Made by a program: the position numbers and the translations under genes
Source of the DNA: Nocardia aurantiaca
GTDB taxonomy: Bacteria; Actinomycetota; Actinomycetes; Mycobacteriales; Mycobacteriaceae
Assembly: GCF_009708175.1 (NCBI RefSeq)
Contig: NZ_WMBB01000014.1
Span: forward strand, 62,001 to 126,000
Length of the DNA stretch: 64,000 nucleotides
Direction of reading: 5' to 3'
The notes under the pieces: generated by a model
Told to the model about the DNA's origin: nothing
The model's input: only the letters and a program-made list of their open reading frames with translations
The model's database searches: none
Part shown: positions 50,985-60,882 of the stretch, piece after piece
Layout: each line of letters begins with the position of its first letter
Position numbering within the stretch: the stretch's first letter is position 1

Positions 50985-51917
50985 TCAGCCTGCCACCGCT
51001 CGCACCAACGGGACTTCGGAATAATCTCGATCCTTGGGAACATCGACACGGCAGGTGTCGACGAGTTGCCGCACGGCGGGCGACAACTCGCGCACGACCA
51101 GCGACGTCTGCACCACTACTTCCGGATCGGTGAGCCGGCGGAAGGCGACGCGCCGGGTGGGCAGGGCGGTGGCGGCCTCCTCGTAGAGCACCGTCCACGA
51201 CGGCTGTCCGGATCCCAACAGCGCCAACGTGTTCTGCACGGTGGTGAACGCGCCCCCGATCTGCGGGGTGAACCCCGCCGAGCCGCACGCCCGCAACACC
51301 GTGTCCACGAAGGTGCGATTGGATTCGCGCTTGGACAGCCGCAGTGGAATCGCCGAGAGCCGCCGGAAGGGCAGCGTCGACTCACCGGCCAGGGGATGCT
51401 CAGCCGGCAGCGCCGCGACCAGGCGATCCGACCACAGCGGTATGGCCCGCAGCCCGGAAATCGGTCGCAGCATCCGGATGAACGCGGCGTCGAGCTGCCC
51501 GTCGGCTACCCGCGCCAGCCGCTCGGAGGCGGGCAGGCTCTCCAGCACGATCTGGGTCGTCGGCGCTTGGTCGTGCAGCGCGGCCAGAATGTGCTCGAGC
51601 CGAGTGGTCATCCCGTCGGCGGTGCCGATACGCAATTGCGCCTGCATGTTCTCGCGACGGGCGAGGTCCTCGGCGAGGCCGGCGAACTGGTCGGCGGCGC
51701 CCAGGACGACCCGCGCCTGCTCGAGCAGGCGATGCCCGGCCGCAGTGAGGCCCACCCCGCCCGCGGTGCGATCGAACAGCCGCAGACCGAATTCGTTTTC
51801 CAGCGCCTTGATGCGTTGACTGACGGCCGGCTGAACAATGTGCAGTCGCCGGGCGGCACGCCCGAAGTGCAATTCCTCGGCGACCGTGACAAAGCTCGCG
51901 AGATGCCTGAGTTCCAT
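50985..51917 (-). CDS. LysR-family transcriptional regulator
   Basis: A 310-residue LTTR. MELRHLASFVTVAEELHFGR and AARRLHIVQPAVSQRIKALE are the N-terminal HTH, followed by FGLRLFDRTAGGVGLTAAGH. The effector domain covers about 90-300. GGGGGG precedes the ATG at 51917. Divergent from the MDR reductase at 52186 across 268 AT-richer bases, the usual LysR target layout. It may also influence the PKS operon further on, but a terminator lies in between. Confidence 0.9.
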   Translation of the reverse strand: MELRHLASFVTVAEELHFGRAARRLHIVQPAVSQRIKALENEFGLRLFDRTAGGVGLTAAGHRLLEQARVVLGAADQFAGLAEDLARRENMQAQLRIGTADGMTTRLEHILAALHDQAPTTQIVLESLPASERLARVADGQLDAAFIRMLRPISGLRAIPLWSDRLVAALPAEHPLAGESTLPFRRLSAIPLRLSKRESNRTFVDTVLRACGSAGFTPQIGGAFTTVQNTLALLGSGQPSWTVLYEEAATALPTRRVAFRRLTDPEVVVQTSLVVRELSPAVRQLVDTCRVDVPKDRDYSEVPLVRAVAG

Positions 51918-52185
51918 ACACGCCCCCCGTTTGTGCGCAACTGGTTTCGCGGCAAATCCTACCACCGGCGAATGAGAGCGGCTGGTTTGTAGGTTCAAGA
52001 AAGATACCTGCCGGTCTCTCAATTGCCGTCGGAGTCCCGCTATTCCCCATCGGTTTGGTGATCTCGATCACATCGACAGGGCGATAATTTTCCGTGATTG
52101 CCCGATTAAAAGCCGTTCCTTCTCAGTTTCGACGACCGATGGAAGTATTCGAAGTGATCACCTGAGCGCGGAAGAGAGGCAACGA

Positions 52186-53109
52186 ATGCGAGCTGTAATC
52201 AATAATCCGAACGGTGATTCGCCGGTCTCTTTCGGAGACGTCGGGGAACCGGTCCCCGCGCCGAACGAGGCGCTGATCGCGGTCCGTGCGTTCTCGGTCA
52301 ACCGTGGCGAATTGGCGCTGCTGGGCATCCGCCCCGAAGGCTGGCGACCAGGACAGGATGTGGCCGGCGTCGTGATCGAGAGCGCGGCCGACGGATCCGG
52401 ACCTCAGCCGGGAAGCCGCGTGGTGGGCATGGTCGAGCAGGCCGGCTGGTCCGAGCGCGCGGCGGTGTCCACCTCGCGCCTGACCGTGCTGAGCGACGAG
52501 CTCACCATGGAACAGGCCGCCGCATTGCCCATGGCGGGCCTGACCGCCCTGCGCACCCTGCGCATCGGCGGCAATGTCCTGGGCCGGAGGGTCCTGATCA
52601 CCGGCGCGAACGGCGGTGTCGGCCGATTCCAGGTGCAGCTCGCCGCGCTGTCGGGCGCGATCGTCACCGCGGTCACCACGCAGGCGGACCAGGTCGCCGA
52701 GGAGTTGACCGGGCTGGGCGCCGCCGAGGTGGTGGCCGATGTCGATAGTGCCACCGGGCCTTTCGATCTGGTGCTGGAGTCAGTGGGCGGCGCGGCCCTC
52801 ACCGGCGCACTCGCCAAGCTCGTCCCAGGCGGCACCGTCGTCGTGCTGGGCAGCAGCTCCGGCGAGAAGGCGCCGATCGACGTGTACAACTTCATCGGCC
52901 ATGAGGGCGCCCGGCTGCAGAACTACATCTCTTACGCCGCAACCGATCCCGACGATGTCGACCTGGCGATCCTGGTGTCGCTGGTCGCGGCGGGACGACT
53001 GGTGGCGACGCCGGGCCACGTATCCGGCTGGGGCGACCTGGGCAAGGTCGTCGAGCGCATGCGGCAACGGGAGTTGCCCGGCGGCAAGGTCGTCCTCGCC
53101 GTCGACTGA
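52186..53109 (+). CDS. MDR-superfamily quinone-oxidoreductase-like protein
   Basis: A 307-residue zinc-free medium-chain reductase. The GroES-like N domain ends with GQDVAGVVIESAADG, and the Rossmann motif is GRRVLITGANGGVGRFQVQL, then DLVLESVGGAALTGALAKLV. No catalytic Zn ligands are visible. Such enzymes reduce enones or quinones with NADPH. Its divergent partner is a LysR regulator. A strong terminator separates it from the PKS, so a role as a trans-acting enoyl reductase is possible but not indicated by operon structure. Confidence 0.85.
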   Translation: MRAVINNPNGDSPVSFGDVGEPVPAPNEALIAVRAFSVNRGELALLGIRPEGWRPGQDVAGVVIESAADGSGPQPGSRVVGMVEQAGWSERAAVSTSRLTVLSDELTMEQAAALPMAGLTALRTLRIGGNVLGRRVLITGANGGVGRFQVQLAALSGAIVTAVTTQADQVAEELTGLGAAEVVADVDSATGPFDLVLESVGGAALTGALAKLVPGGTVVVLGSSSGEKAPIDVYNFIGHEGARLQNYISYAATDPDDVDLAILVSLVAAGRLVATPGHVSGWGDLGKVVERMRQRELPGGKVVLAVD

Positions 53110-53117
53110 GGTTTCAC

Positions 53118-53153
53118 GGCCGGGCGGGCGTCACCGGCGTCGCCCGCCCGGCC
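53118..53153 (+). terminator. strong terminator between MDR reductase and PKS
   Basis: GGCCGGGCGGGCG and CGCCCGCCCGGCC form a perfect 13-bp stem around a 10-base loop, 9 bp after the stop codon. It isolates the reductase gene transcriptionally from the PKS operon. Confidence 0.85.
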
Positions 53154-53188
53154 CCTGTCATAACCGTTGCCCGGGGAGGGGCGCAGAA

Positions 53189-56100
53189 TTGAATACACGG
53201 GAAAATCCAGTTGACGCCGGCCTCGATTCCACCGCGGTGGACGAGCGCATGATCGCAATTATCGGAATGGCGTGTCACGTACCGGGGGCACATGGCATCG
53301 ACGAATTCTGGCAGCTGCTGCTGGATGGGATAGATGCGATCACCGAAATTCCAATCACGCGATTTCCGATCGACCAGTTCTATCAGCCGGGCGGCCCCGC
53401 CGCCGGGAAAATCATCACCACCGCGGGCGGTTTTCTCGACAATATCGACGGCTTCGACGCCGACTTCTTCGGCGTGTCGCCGCGCGAGGCGGAGGCCATG
53501 GATCCCCAGCAGCGGTTGTTGCTGGAGTGCGCCTGGGAGGCGATCGAGGACGCGGGCCTGACCCGCGAGCAGCTGGCCGGAAGCCGGACCGGCGTGTTCG
53601 TCGGCACCGACAGCTCGAACTACTGGGAACTGCAGAATCGCGGGAAGCCCACCATCTACGGGGTCATGGGCGGCGGCGCGCGCTCGGCTATCGCTGGTCG
53701 GCTGTCGTTCGCCTTCGATCTGAACGGGCCCGCGCTGGCCGTCGACGCCGCGTGCGCGTCCTCGCTGTCGGCACTGAACGTGGCAGTGCAGAGCCTGCGC
53801 AGCGGTGAGTCCTCGATGGCCATCGCCGCCGGGGCGCACCTGGTGCTGAGCCCGTGGGAGAGCGTTGCGTTCTCCTCGGCGGGCATGCTCTCGCCGGAGG
53901 GCCGGTGCAAATTCGGCGACCGGGACGCCGACGGTTTCGTCCGCAGCGAAGGTATCGCCGCGGTCATCCTCAAGCCCCTGCCCGCGGCGCTGGCGGACGG
54001 CGATCCGATTCACGCGGTGATCCGCGGCGTGGGCAGCAGCAATGACGGCATGGGCAGCGGACTGTTCATGGCCCCGGCCGTCTCCGGTCAGGTCGACATG
54101 CTGCGCAATGCCTACGCCGACGCCGGAATCGATCCCGCCACAGTGGATTTCGTGGAGGCACACGGCACCGGCACCCAGGCCGGGGATCCGGTCGAGCTCA
54201 AGGCGATCGGCACCGTGCTCGGCGCGGGCCGCACCCGGCGGCTGCTGGTCGGTTCGCACAAGACCAATATCGGGCACAGCGAGGCGGCGGCGGGCTTGAT
54301 CGGGGTGATCAAAGCCGTGCTGTGCCTGCGGCATCGGACCGTGCCCGGCAATCTGCACCTGCGCACGCCCAATCCGGCCATCCCGTGGGAGGAGCTACCG
54401 CTGACGCTGCCGTCCATGGCGACGCCGCTGGACGATGACAAGCGCCTCGTGGCTGGGGTGAGCGGATTCGGTGTCTCCGGCACCAATGTGCACGTGGTGC
54501 TGACCGAGGTGGATCCGGCCGTCGCAACCCGGGTCCGGCACGCCGACGCGGCCCTGGCCGAGACCGGGGATGCCCAGCTGCTCACGCTGTCGGCCCAATC
54601 CCATGAGGCGCTGCGGGATCTGGTGCGCTTCCATCTGACGTATCTGGGTCCGCGCGGGGCGGGCCGCCACGAGGACATCCGCGATATCGCCTATACGGCC
54701 GCCGCCCGCCGCACCCATCACGACCGCCGGCTCGCGGTGGTCGGGGCGACCCACGACGAGCTCATCGAACAGCTGCGCGCGGTGCTGCACGGCGACACGG
54801 AATTCGTGGCCCACGACCGGCCCCGGGTGGCGTTCGTCTTCCCCGGGCAAGGTTCCCAGTGGCCGGGCATGTGCCGTGAGCTGCTGGAGGTTTCGCCCGC
54901 CTTCCGGCACGCCATGGTGCGCTGTGATGCCGCCATCCGGGCCGAGAGCGGATGGTCGGTGCTGGAGTTGCTGCGGGACGGCGCCGAACTCACCGGCATC
55001 GACGTGGTGCAGCCGACGCTGTGGGCGGTGGAGATCGCCCTGGCCGAGACCTGGCGGGCCTGGGGCGTGGAACCGGACCTCGTGATCGGGCACAGCATGG
55101 GCGAGGCCGCCGCGGCGCACATCGCCGGTGCGCTGAGCCTCGAGGATGCCGCCGCGGTCATCTGCCGGCGCAGTGCGCTCATGCGCCGCGTCGCCGGTCA
55201 GGGCGCGATGGCGGTGGTGGGCCTGTCCATCGACTCCGCCCGCGAGCTCATTGCCGAGGTGTCGACGAAGGTGTCGGTGGCGGTCAGCAACAGCCCGAAA
55301 ACGACTGTGCTGTCCGGTGATCCGCAGGTGCTGGCCGAGTTGAAGACGACCCTGGAAGCCCGGGACGTGTTCTGCCAGATGGTGAAGGTCGATGTGGCCT
55401 CGCACAGCGTGCAGATGGATCCGGTACTCGACGAGCTGGTCGAGGCGCTCGGCGCGATCACACCGCTGGCCGGACGGATCCCCGTGCACTCCACGGTGCT
55501 CGGCCAACCCGTCGCGGGAATCGACCTCGACGCCGCCTACTGGGCCCGGAATCTCAGGGAGCCGGTGCAATTCAGCGCGGTGGTGCGTGCGGCCGCGGCC
55601 GAGCGACCCACCGTCTTCGTGGAGATCAGCCCGCATCCCATGCTGGTGCAGGCCATTCGCGAGAACATCGCCGATCTCGGGGTGACGGGCGAGGCCGTCG
55701 GCTCGCAGCGGCGCGGCCAGCCCGAGCGCGCCACCCTGCTGGCCGGGCTGGCCACCCTCTACGCGCGCAATGCGCCGATGTCCCTGTCCCGCTTGTACTC
55801 CGGCGGCCGGTGCGTCCCCCTGCCGCACTATCCGTGGCAGCGGGAGCGGTTTTGGCTGTCCGAGGCGGACACGACGGTCACCTCGACTGTGCTCGGCCGC
55901 GACATCACCCTCGACACCACGGCCGCGCCGTATCTGCTCGAACATGTGGTCAACGGCGTGCGGCTGGTGCCTGGCACGGTGTTCCTGGATCGGGTACGGC
56001 AATTCGGCCGGGAGGCAGCGGGTGGGCTGCCGGTCGCGCTCTCCGATGTCGAATTCGTCGCCGCGCTGGTCCTCACACCGGGCGAGATCCGTTCGCTGCG

Positions 56101-57391
56101 AGTCGAATTGATGCCCACGGAGTTCGGCGTCTGGCGGTTCACCGTCACCGCGCCCGAGAGCCCCGGCGGCCCCGTGGTCGAGCACTGCCGCGGGACGGTA
56201 CGCACGGGTTCCATTCCGCCGCAGGCGCATCGGCCGCTGGACGAGATCCGGGCCCGGCTCGACGGGCAGTGCACCGGAGCCGGGTTCTATGCGCGGGCCG
56301 AGGAGGGCGGCACCGCCTGGGGGCCATCCTTCCTGGCGCTGACCGAGCTGTGGCACGGCCCGGGCGAGGCGCTGGCCCGCTTCGAACTGCCGACCGCGCT
56401 CGTCGCGGATCCCGAAGCGGCACAAGCTCATCCGGCGCTGTTGGAGGCGTGTGCCGCGCCGGTGCTGGCGCTGTTCGACGAGCCGGTGTGGATGATCGCC
56501 GATCAGCTCGAGCTGGCCCGGTTCGGCGAGGCGCCGATCCGGCAGGGGTGGACCCACGTCAAGGTCACCTCGTCCCCCACACCTTCCACGGTGATCGCCG
56601 ATGTCACCGTCTTCGATGATCAGGAGTTGATCGTGGCCGAGCTGACCGGTCTGCGCGTCCGTCCTACCGTCACCCACCTACCCGAGATCCCCTCGCCAAC
56701 AGAACTATCCGCGCAGCCTGCGACCGCGAGCCGGCCCGAGCCGGGTGCGGCGGCCGGCGGCGGCCTGTCCGTCGAGGTGCGCGGCGAACTGCGCATCCGC
56801 GACGCCGCCAGCCGGACCGTGCTGGAGCTGTCCGGTAGTCTGGCCTTCCACCCGGACGGCATGTCGTTCGGTACGGCACCGACGGAACTCACTGCGGCAC
56901 TTCCGAATTCGCTCACTTCCGCACCCATCACAGCGGGCGCTCCGGCGGCCCGGGTCACCGTGCCGACGGCCCCCGCCCCGGCATCTGCGCCGGTGCCAGT
57001 GCGGCAATCGGCGAACGGCCGCCCCGTCGTCGGCGCGCCGGACGCCGGGTCCGCCACGAAGACCCTCACCACCCCGGCGGTAACGGCCCCCAACGACATC
57101 GCACCCATTGCGGCATCACGGCAGCCCGACAGCAGCCCTGAAGCCGTGCTCGAGAGCCTGATCGGCCAGATCGCGGCCGTCACCCGCCGGCCCGCGGCCA
57201 AGATCGACGCACGTAGGACCGCCACCGAGATCGGCATGGACTCGCTCATGTCCCTCGAAGTGAAGTCCCACCTCCAGCAGGCTTTCGGTGTCACCATCCC
57301 GGCCAAGCTGCTGCTGGAAGCGGATTCGCTGCGTGCGGCCGCCGAGCAGATCGCCGCGCTGGCCGCACCGGACGGATCGAACGCGCCGTGA
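53189..57391 (+). CDS. type I polyketide synthase, KS-AT-DH-ACP
   Basis: A 1400-residue single-module PKS. KS (about 20-445) has Cys189 in VDAACASS, EAHGTGTQAGD and SHKTNIGHSEAAAG. AT (about 545-850) has FVFPGQGSQWPGM, Ser636 in GHSMGEAAA, and VDVASHS, a variant of the YASH motif as in mycobacterial MAS-type ATs. DH (about 900-1170) has His919 in HVVNGVRLVPG, but the usual Asp is Glu1086 (HPALLEAC). A 140-residue Pro/Ala linker precedes an ACP with Ser1352 in GMDSLMSLE. KR, ER and TE are absent. The TTG at 53189 follows GGGGAGGGG; a much longer frame runs into the preceding gene and is rejected. It overlaps the exporter gene by 4 bp. Confidence 0.85.
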   Translation: MNTRENPVDAGLDSTAVDERMIAIIGMACHVPGAHGIDEFWQLLLDGIDAITEIPITRFPIDQFYQPGGPAAGKIITTAGGFLDNIDGFDADFFGVSPREAEAMDPQQRLLLECAWEAIEDAGLTREQLAGSRTGVFVGTDSSNYWELQNRGKPTIYGVMGGGARSAIAGRLSFAFDLNGPALAVDAACASSLSALNVAVQSLRSGESSMAIAAGAHLVLSPWESVAFSSAGMLSPEGRCKFGDRDADGFVRSEGIAAVILKPLPAALADGDPIHAVIRGVGSSNDGMGSGLFMAPAVSGQVDMLRNAYADAGIDPATVDFVEAHGTGTQAGDPVELKAIGTVLGAGRTRRLLVGSHKTNIGHSEAAAGLIGVIKAVLCLRHRTVPGNLHLRTPNPAIPWEELPLTLPSMATPLDDDKRLVAGVSGFGVSGTNVHVVLTEVDPAVATRVRHADAALAETGDAQLLTLSAQSHEALRDLVRFHLTYLGPRGAGRHEDIRDIAYTAAARRTHHDRRLAVVGATHDELIEQLRAVLHGDTEFVAHDRPRVAFVFPGQGSQWPGMCRELLEVSPAFRHAMVRCDAAIRAESGWSVLELLRDGAELTGIDVVQPTLWAVEIALAETWRAWGVEPDLVIGHSMGEAAAAHIAGALSLEDAAAVICRRSALMRRVAGQGAMAVVGLSIDSARELIAEVSTKVSVAVSNSPKTTVLSGDPQVLAELKTTLEARDVFCQMVKVDVASHSVQMDPVLDELVEALGAITPLAGRIPVHSTVLGQPVAGIDLDAAYWARNLREPVQFSAVVRAAAAERPTVFVEISPHPMLVQAIRENIADLGVTGEAVGSQRRGQPERATLLAGLATLYARNAPMSLSRLYSGGRCVPLPHYPWQRERFWLSEADTTVTSTVLGRDITLDTTAAPYLLEHVVNGVRLVPGTVFLDRVRQFGREAAGGLPVALSDVEFVAALVLTPGEIRSLRVELMPTEFGVWRFTVTAPESPGGPVVEHCRGTVRTGSIPPQAHRPLDEIRARLDGQCTGAGFYARAEEGGTAWGPSFLALTELWHGPGEALARFELPTALVADPEAAQAHPALLEACAAPVLALFDEPVWMIADQLELARFGEAPIRQGWTHVKVTSSPTPSTVIADVTVFDDQELIVAELTGLRVRPTVTHLPEIPSPTELSAQPATASRPEPGAAAGGGLSVEVRGELRIRDAASRTVLELSGSLAFHPDGMSFGTAPTELTAALPNSLTSAPITAGAPAARVTVPTAPAPASAPVPVRQSANGRPVVGAPDAGSATKTLTTPAVTAPNDIAPIAASRQPDSSPEAVLESLIGQIAAVTRRPAAKIDARRTATEIGMDSLMSLEVKSHLQQAFGVTIPAKLLLEADSLRAAAEQIAALAAPDGSNAP

Positions 57392-58815
57392 CCGCCACCC
57401 TCGCGCCGACCGGAGCCCGCCGGGCCCAGCTGGTCATGGCGGTCCTGATCGGCGCCCAGTTCATGATCTCGATGGACGCCACGATCGTGAATGTGGCGCT
57501 GCCCTCCATCCGGGAGCAGCTGGGTTTCAGCGATGTCACCCTGAGCTGGGTGGTCAACGGGTACGCGCTGCCCTTCGGCGGTCTGCTGCTGCTGGGCGCG
57601 CGGCTCGGTGACCGGCTCGGCGCACAGCGCGTCTTCCGCTCGGGCACCGTGCTTTTCGCGGCGGCTTCGCTGTGGTGCGGGCTGGCGGGCGGACCGATGG
57701 AGCTGGTCCTTGCGCGGGCCGCGCAGGGTGTCGGCGCGGCGGTGATGTCACCGGTGGCGATGACGCTGCTGGTCGCGCAGTTCGACGGCCCGGCCCGGCA
57801 TCGGGCGCTGGGCTGGTGGGGCGCCATGTCGGGGCTGGCGGGCGGGATCGGCATGCTGCTGGGCGGCGCGCTGACCACGGCGTCCTGGCGCTGGAACTTC
57901 TTCATCAACGTGCCGATCGCCGTGGTCATCCTGCTGCTGTCGCGGCGGTACACCGGCGACCGCCGGATTCCCGCGGTCGGCCGTCCGGATGTGCTCGGCG
58001 CGCTGCTGAGCACCACCGGACTGCTGCTGGTGGCCTATGCCGTGATCAGCACCGAGCGGCTGGGGTGGACGACCTGGTCCACCTCCGGCCTGCTCGGGGC
58101 GGCCCTGCTCCTGCTGGCCTGCTTCACCCTATGGGAGGCGCGGGTGCGGGATCCGCTGGTTCCGTTGCGCGTCTTCACGTTTCGCAGCGTGTCGGCGGGC
58201 AATACCGTCATCGCGCTGGTCGGAGCGATCGGGCAGATCACCTATTTCACGGTGACGCTGTACCTGCAGCAAGTGCTGGGTTACACGCCGCTGCAATCGG
58301 GTGCGGTGTTCCTGCCGATCAGCGTGACGCTGTTCGTGGTCTCCACCGCCGTGCCCCGCCTCATCGACCGGCTCGGCCTGGCCGGTGCGCTGGGCGGCGG
58401 CCTGGTCATCGCGGCCGGTGGTCTGGTCTGGCTGGCCGCGCATCCGCCGCAGGGCTCGTATGCGCGAGATGTGCTGGGCCCCACCGTGATCTGGGCGGTG
58501 GGCTGGGGCATCGCACAGGCGGCGTCGTTCGTGGCGGGCGCGCACGGGGTGGAGTCGGATCTGGCGGGGGTCGCCTCCGGCCTCATCGCGACGACCTACC
58601 GGCTCGGCGGCGCGATCGGCCTGGCCGCCATGATCACCCTCGCCGCCGCGCGCACCGAGCATCTGGGGGCCGCCGAGTCCCAGACCCGGGCGCTGGCCGG
58701 TGGCATCACCTACGCGTGGTGGGCGGGGGCGGGTTGCGGGCTGGTCGCCGCCGCCGTGGCCGTCCTGCTGCGCCGCCCCGCGCCCGCGCCGGCGGAATCC
58801 ACGTCCGCGCCCTGA
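57388..58815 (+). CDS. MFS exporter, DHA2 (EmrB/QacA) family
   Basis: A 475-residue transporter with about 14 helices. Landmarks are ISMDATIVNVALPSIREQLG, GARLGDRLGAQRVFRSGTVL and GGIGMLLGGALTTASWRWNF followed by FINVPIAV. The GTG start overlaps the PKS stop, so it is translationally coupled and most likely exports the polyketide product or gives self-resistance. The C-terminal tail is Pro/Ala-rich and cytoplasmic. Confidence 0.9.
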   Translation: MTATLAPTGARRAQLVMAVLIGAQFMISMDATIVNVALPSIREQLGFSDVTLSWVVNGYALPFGGLLLLGARLGDRLGAQRVFRSGTVLFAAASLWCGLAGGPMELVLARAAQGVGAAVMSPVAMTLLVAQFDGPARHRALGWWGAMSGLAGGIGMLLGGALTTASWRWNFFINVPIAVVILLLSRRYTGDRRIPAVGRPDVLGALLSTTGLLLVAYAVISTERLGWTTWSTSGLLGAALLLLACFTLWEARVRDPLVPLRVFTFRSVSAGNTVIALVGAIGQITYFTVTLYLQQVLGYTPLQSGAVFLPISVTLFVVSTAVPRLIDRLGLAGALGGGLVIAAGGLVWLAAHPPQGSYARDVLGPTVIWAVGWGIAQAASFVAGAHGVESDLAGVASGLIATTYRLGGAIGLAAMITLAAARTEHLGAAESQTRALAGGITYAWWAGAGCGLVAAAVAVLLRRPAPAPAESTSAP

Positions 58816-58897
58816 CCTTGCCACCCCATCGACTTTCCACCCCGATCTAGGCCGCCGCGGCCGCGATCAGCGCTCGACCGAGAAGGTATGAAAGACA

Positions 58898-60142
58898 ATG
58901 GAATTCACGCTGACCGATGAGATGATCACCTGGCGCGCCAAGGCCCGCTCCTTCGCCGACACCGTCGTGCGGCCCGTCGCCGCGCAGCTCGACGCCCACA
59001 CCGACCCCGAGCTGGCGTGGTCCTGGGAACTGGTCGAGGCCGCCAACGAGCACGGTCTGCGCCAGGCCCCGCTGCCGGTCGAATTCGGGGGCGCGGCCAC
59101 CGACTATGTCACCAACTGCATGATCCTCGAGGAGATCGCGGCCGCCGATCTGGGCATCGCGGTCGTGCTGGCCCAGCACTGGAAGTTCGCGCAGATGCTC
59201 AACGAACTGGGCACCGAGTATCAGCGCAAGAACCATCTTGCCCGCAATGCCGACAACCCGCGCGGCCTGTTCGCCGCCTCGTTCACCGAGCCGTCCGCCG
59301 GATCGGACAACCTGTTGCCCTACACCGGCCGCGGCGGCGGCATGCAGACCTTCGCCGAGAAGGTCGAGGGCGGGTATCGGATCAACGGCATGAAGCACTA
59401 CATCTCCAATGCCAACCGCGCCGACACCGTGCTGTGTTTCGCCCGCACCGACAAGGACGGCCCGCTGACCGAGAGCGTGACCGCGTTCGTCGTGCCCGCC
59501 GACGCCGAAGGCTTCCGCATCGGCCGCGTGCACGACAAGAATGGTGAACGCATCGCCAACAACGCGGAGATCTTCTATGAGAACGTCTTCGTGCCCGACG
59601 AGGACGTGCTCGGCGAGCCCGGCACCGCATTGCGCAGCGTCGGCCGGCTGCTGCGGGCCAGCAACTCCTATGCTGCGTCCTGCGCGCTGGGGGTGGGACG
59701 CGAATGCTTCGATCGGACCCTGCGGTGGTGCCGCGAGCGGGTGCAGGGCGGCGTGCCGATCATCGAGCACCAAGCGGTCGGCTCATACCTGGCCGACATG
59801 TATCTCAACGTGGATGTCAGCCGCACCTACATCTGGCGCGCGGCCTGGCAGGCGCGCACCCCCGAGACCTTCGACCCGGCGCTCGCGGTCGCACCCAAAC
59901 TCATCACCTCCGAACGCGTCTTCGACTCCGCGCGGCGCGCCATGGAGCTGTGGGGTGGGCACGGGGTGATGAAGGAGAACGGCATCGAGAAGCTGCTGCG
60001 CGACGCCTCCATCTGGCTGCACTCCGACGGCACCAACATCATCCTGCGCCAGCGCATGGCGAACCTGCTGCGCGACGGCGACCCGGACGCGGTGATCTGG
60101 GACGCGGTCCCGGCTGGCGCGGCGATGGTCGGGATCATCTGA
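58898..60142 (+). CDS. acyl-CoA dehydrogenase
   Basis: A 414-residue flavoenzyme. LFAASFTEPSAGSDNLLPYT is the substrate/FAD signature, RINGMKHYISNANRADTVLC precedes the middle domain, and MELWGGHGVMKENGIEKLLR and SDGTNIILRQRMANLL are the C-terminal block. In a PKS operon such enzymes make an unsaturated starter or extender, or desaturate the product on CoA or ACP. GAGAAGG precedes the ATG. Its stop overlaps the SDR start by one base. Confidence 0.9.
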   Translation: MEFTLTDEMITWRAKARSFADTVVRPVAAQLDAHTDPELAWSWELVEAANEHGLRQAPLPVEFGGAATDYVTNCMILEEIAAADLGIAVVLAQHWKFAQMLNELGTEYQRKNHLARNADNPRGLFAASFTEPSAGSDNLLPYTGRGGGMQTFAEKVEGGYRINGMKHYISNANRADTVLCFARTDKDGPLTESVTAFVVPADAEGFRIGRVHDKNGERIANNAEIFYENVFVPDEDVLGEPGTALRSVGRLLRASNSYAASCALGVGRECFDRTLRWCRERVQGGVPIIEHQAVGSYLADMYLNVDVSRTYIWRAAWQARTPETFDPALAVAPKLITSERVFDSARRAMELWGGHGVMKENGIEKLLRDASIWLHSDGTNIILRQRMANLLRDGDPDAVIWDAVPAGAAMVGII

Positions 60143-60882
60143 TGCGGCTACGCGGGAAGGTCGTGATCGTCACCGGCGGCACCCGCGGGCTGGGCCGCTC
60201 GATCGCCGAATCCGCGCTCGCCGAGGGCGCGAAGGTGGTGTGTGCGGCCCGGTCCGCGGGCGAGCTGGCGCTGGTCCGCGAATTCGGCGGCGACCGTGTG
60301 CATTTCGAGCCGACCGACGTGCGGGATCTGGCGTCGGTCGAGAACCTGATGACGGCGACGGTGCGCCACTTCGGCCGGCTGGACGTGTTGGTGTGCAACG
60401 CGGGGATGAGCAATGACGGCATGATCGCCACCATCGATCCCGAGCGCTGGACCGAGGTCATCCAGACGAACCTCATCGGCACCTACTACTGCGTGCGCTC
60501 GGCCGTCCCGTACCTGCGGGGCAGCGGTGGCGGGCGGATCATCGCCATCTCGTCGGCGCTGTCCACCCGGGTCTCGCCCGGCGCGAGCGCGTACTGCGCG
60601 TCCAAGGCGGCGATCGAGATGTTCGTGCGGTCCTGCGCCGCCGAGCTGGCCGGTGACGGCATCACCGTCAACGCGGTCGCGCCCGGTTTCGTCGACACCG
60701 GGCTCGGGGCGCGACTGTCGGAGAACGACCTGGTGTGGGAGCAGGTCGCCGGGCGGCTGCTGTCCGGGCGCAGCGGCACCGGCGACGAGGTGGGCAGGTC
60801 GGTGGTGTTCCTCGCCAGCGACGATGCGTCGTACGTGAATTCGCACATTCTGGAAGTGAACGGGGGTCTGCTGTGGAGCTGA
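60142..60882 (+). CDS. SDR, probable ketoreductase (FabG-like)
   Basis: A 246-residue SDR. VVIVTGGTRGLGRSIAESAL is the cofactor motif. CNAGMSNDG, IIAISSALSTRVSPGASAYC (catalytic Ser) and YCASKAAIEMFVRS (Tyr and Lys) follow. A closing NGGLL is typical of FabG-type reductases. It could supply the missing ketoreduction for the PKS. It overlaps both neighbours (1 bp upstream, 10 bp downstream). Confidence 0.9.
   Translation: MRLRGKVVIVTGGTRGLGRSIAESALAEGAKVVCAARSAGELALVREFGGDRVHFEPTDVRDLASVENLMTATVRHFGRLDVLVCNAGMSNDGMIATIDPERWTEVIQTNLIGTYYCVRSAVPYLRGSGGGRIIAISSALSTRVSPGASAYCASKAAIEMFVRSCAAELAGDGITVNAVAPGFVDTGLGARLSENDLVWEQVAGRLLSGRSGTGDEVGRSVVFLASDDASYVNSHILEVNGGLLWS

Noticed and set aside
52186..53109. 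MDR reductase as part of the PKS operon (trans enoyl reductase)
   Set aside because: It is separated by a strong terminator and paired with a divergent LysR gene, a common independent unit. A functional link cannot be excluded but is not supported.
52739..53188. Long upstream extension of the PKS frame
   Set aside because: The extension overlaps the MDR reductase gene and the perfect 13-bp terminator and encodes Arg/Ser-rich low-complexity sequence. The TTG with a strong ribosome site at 53189 is the better start.
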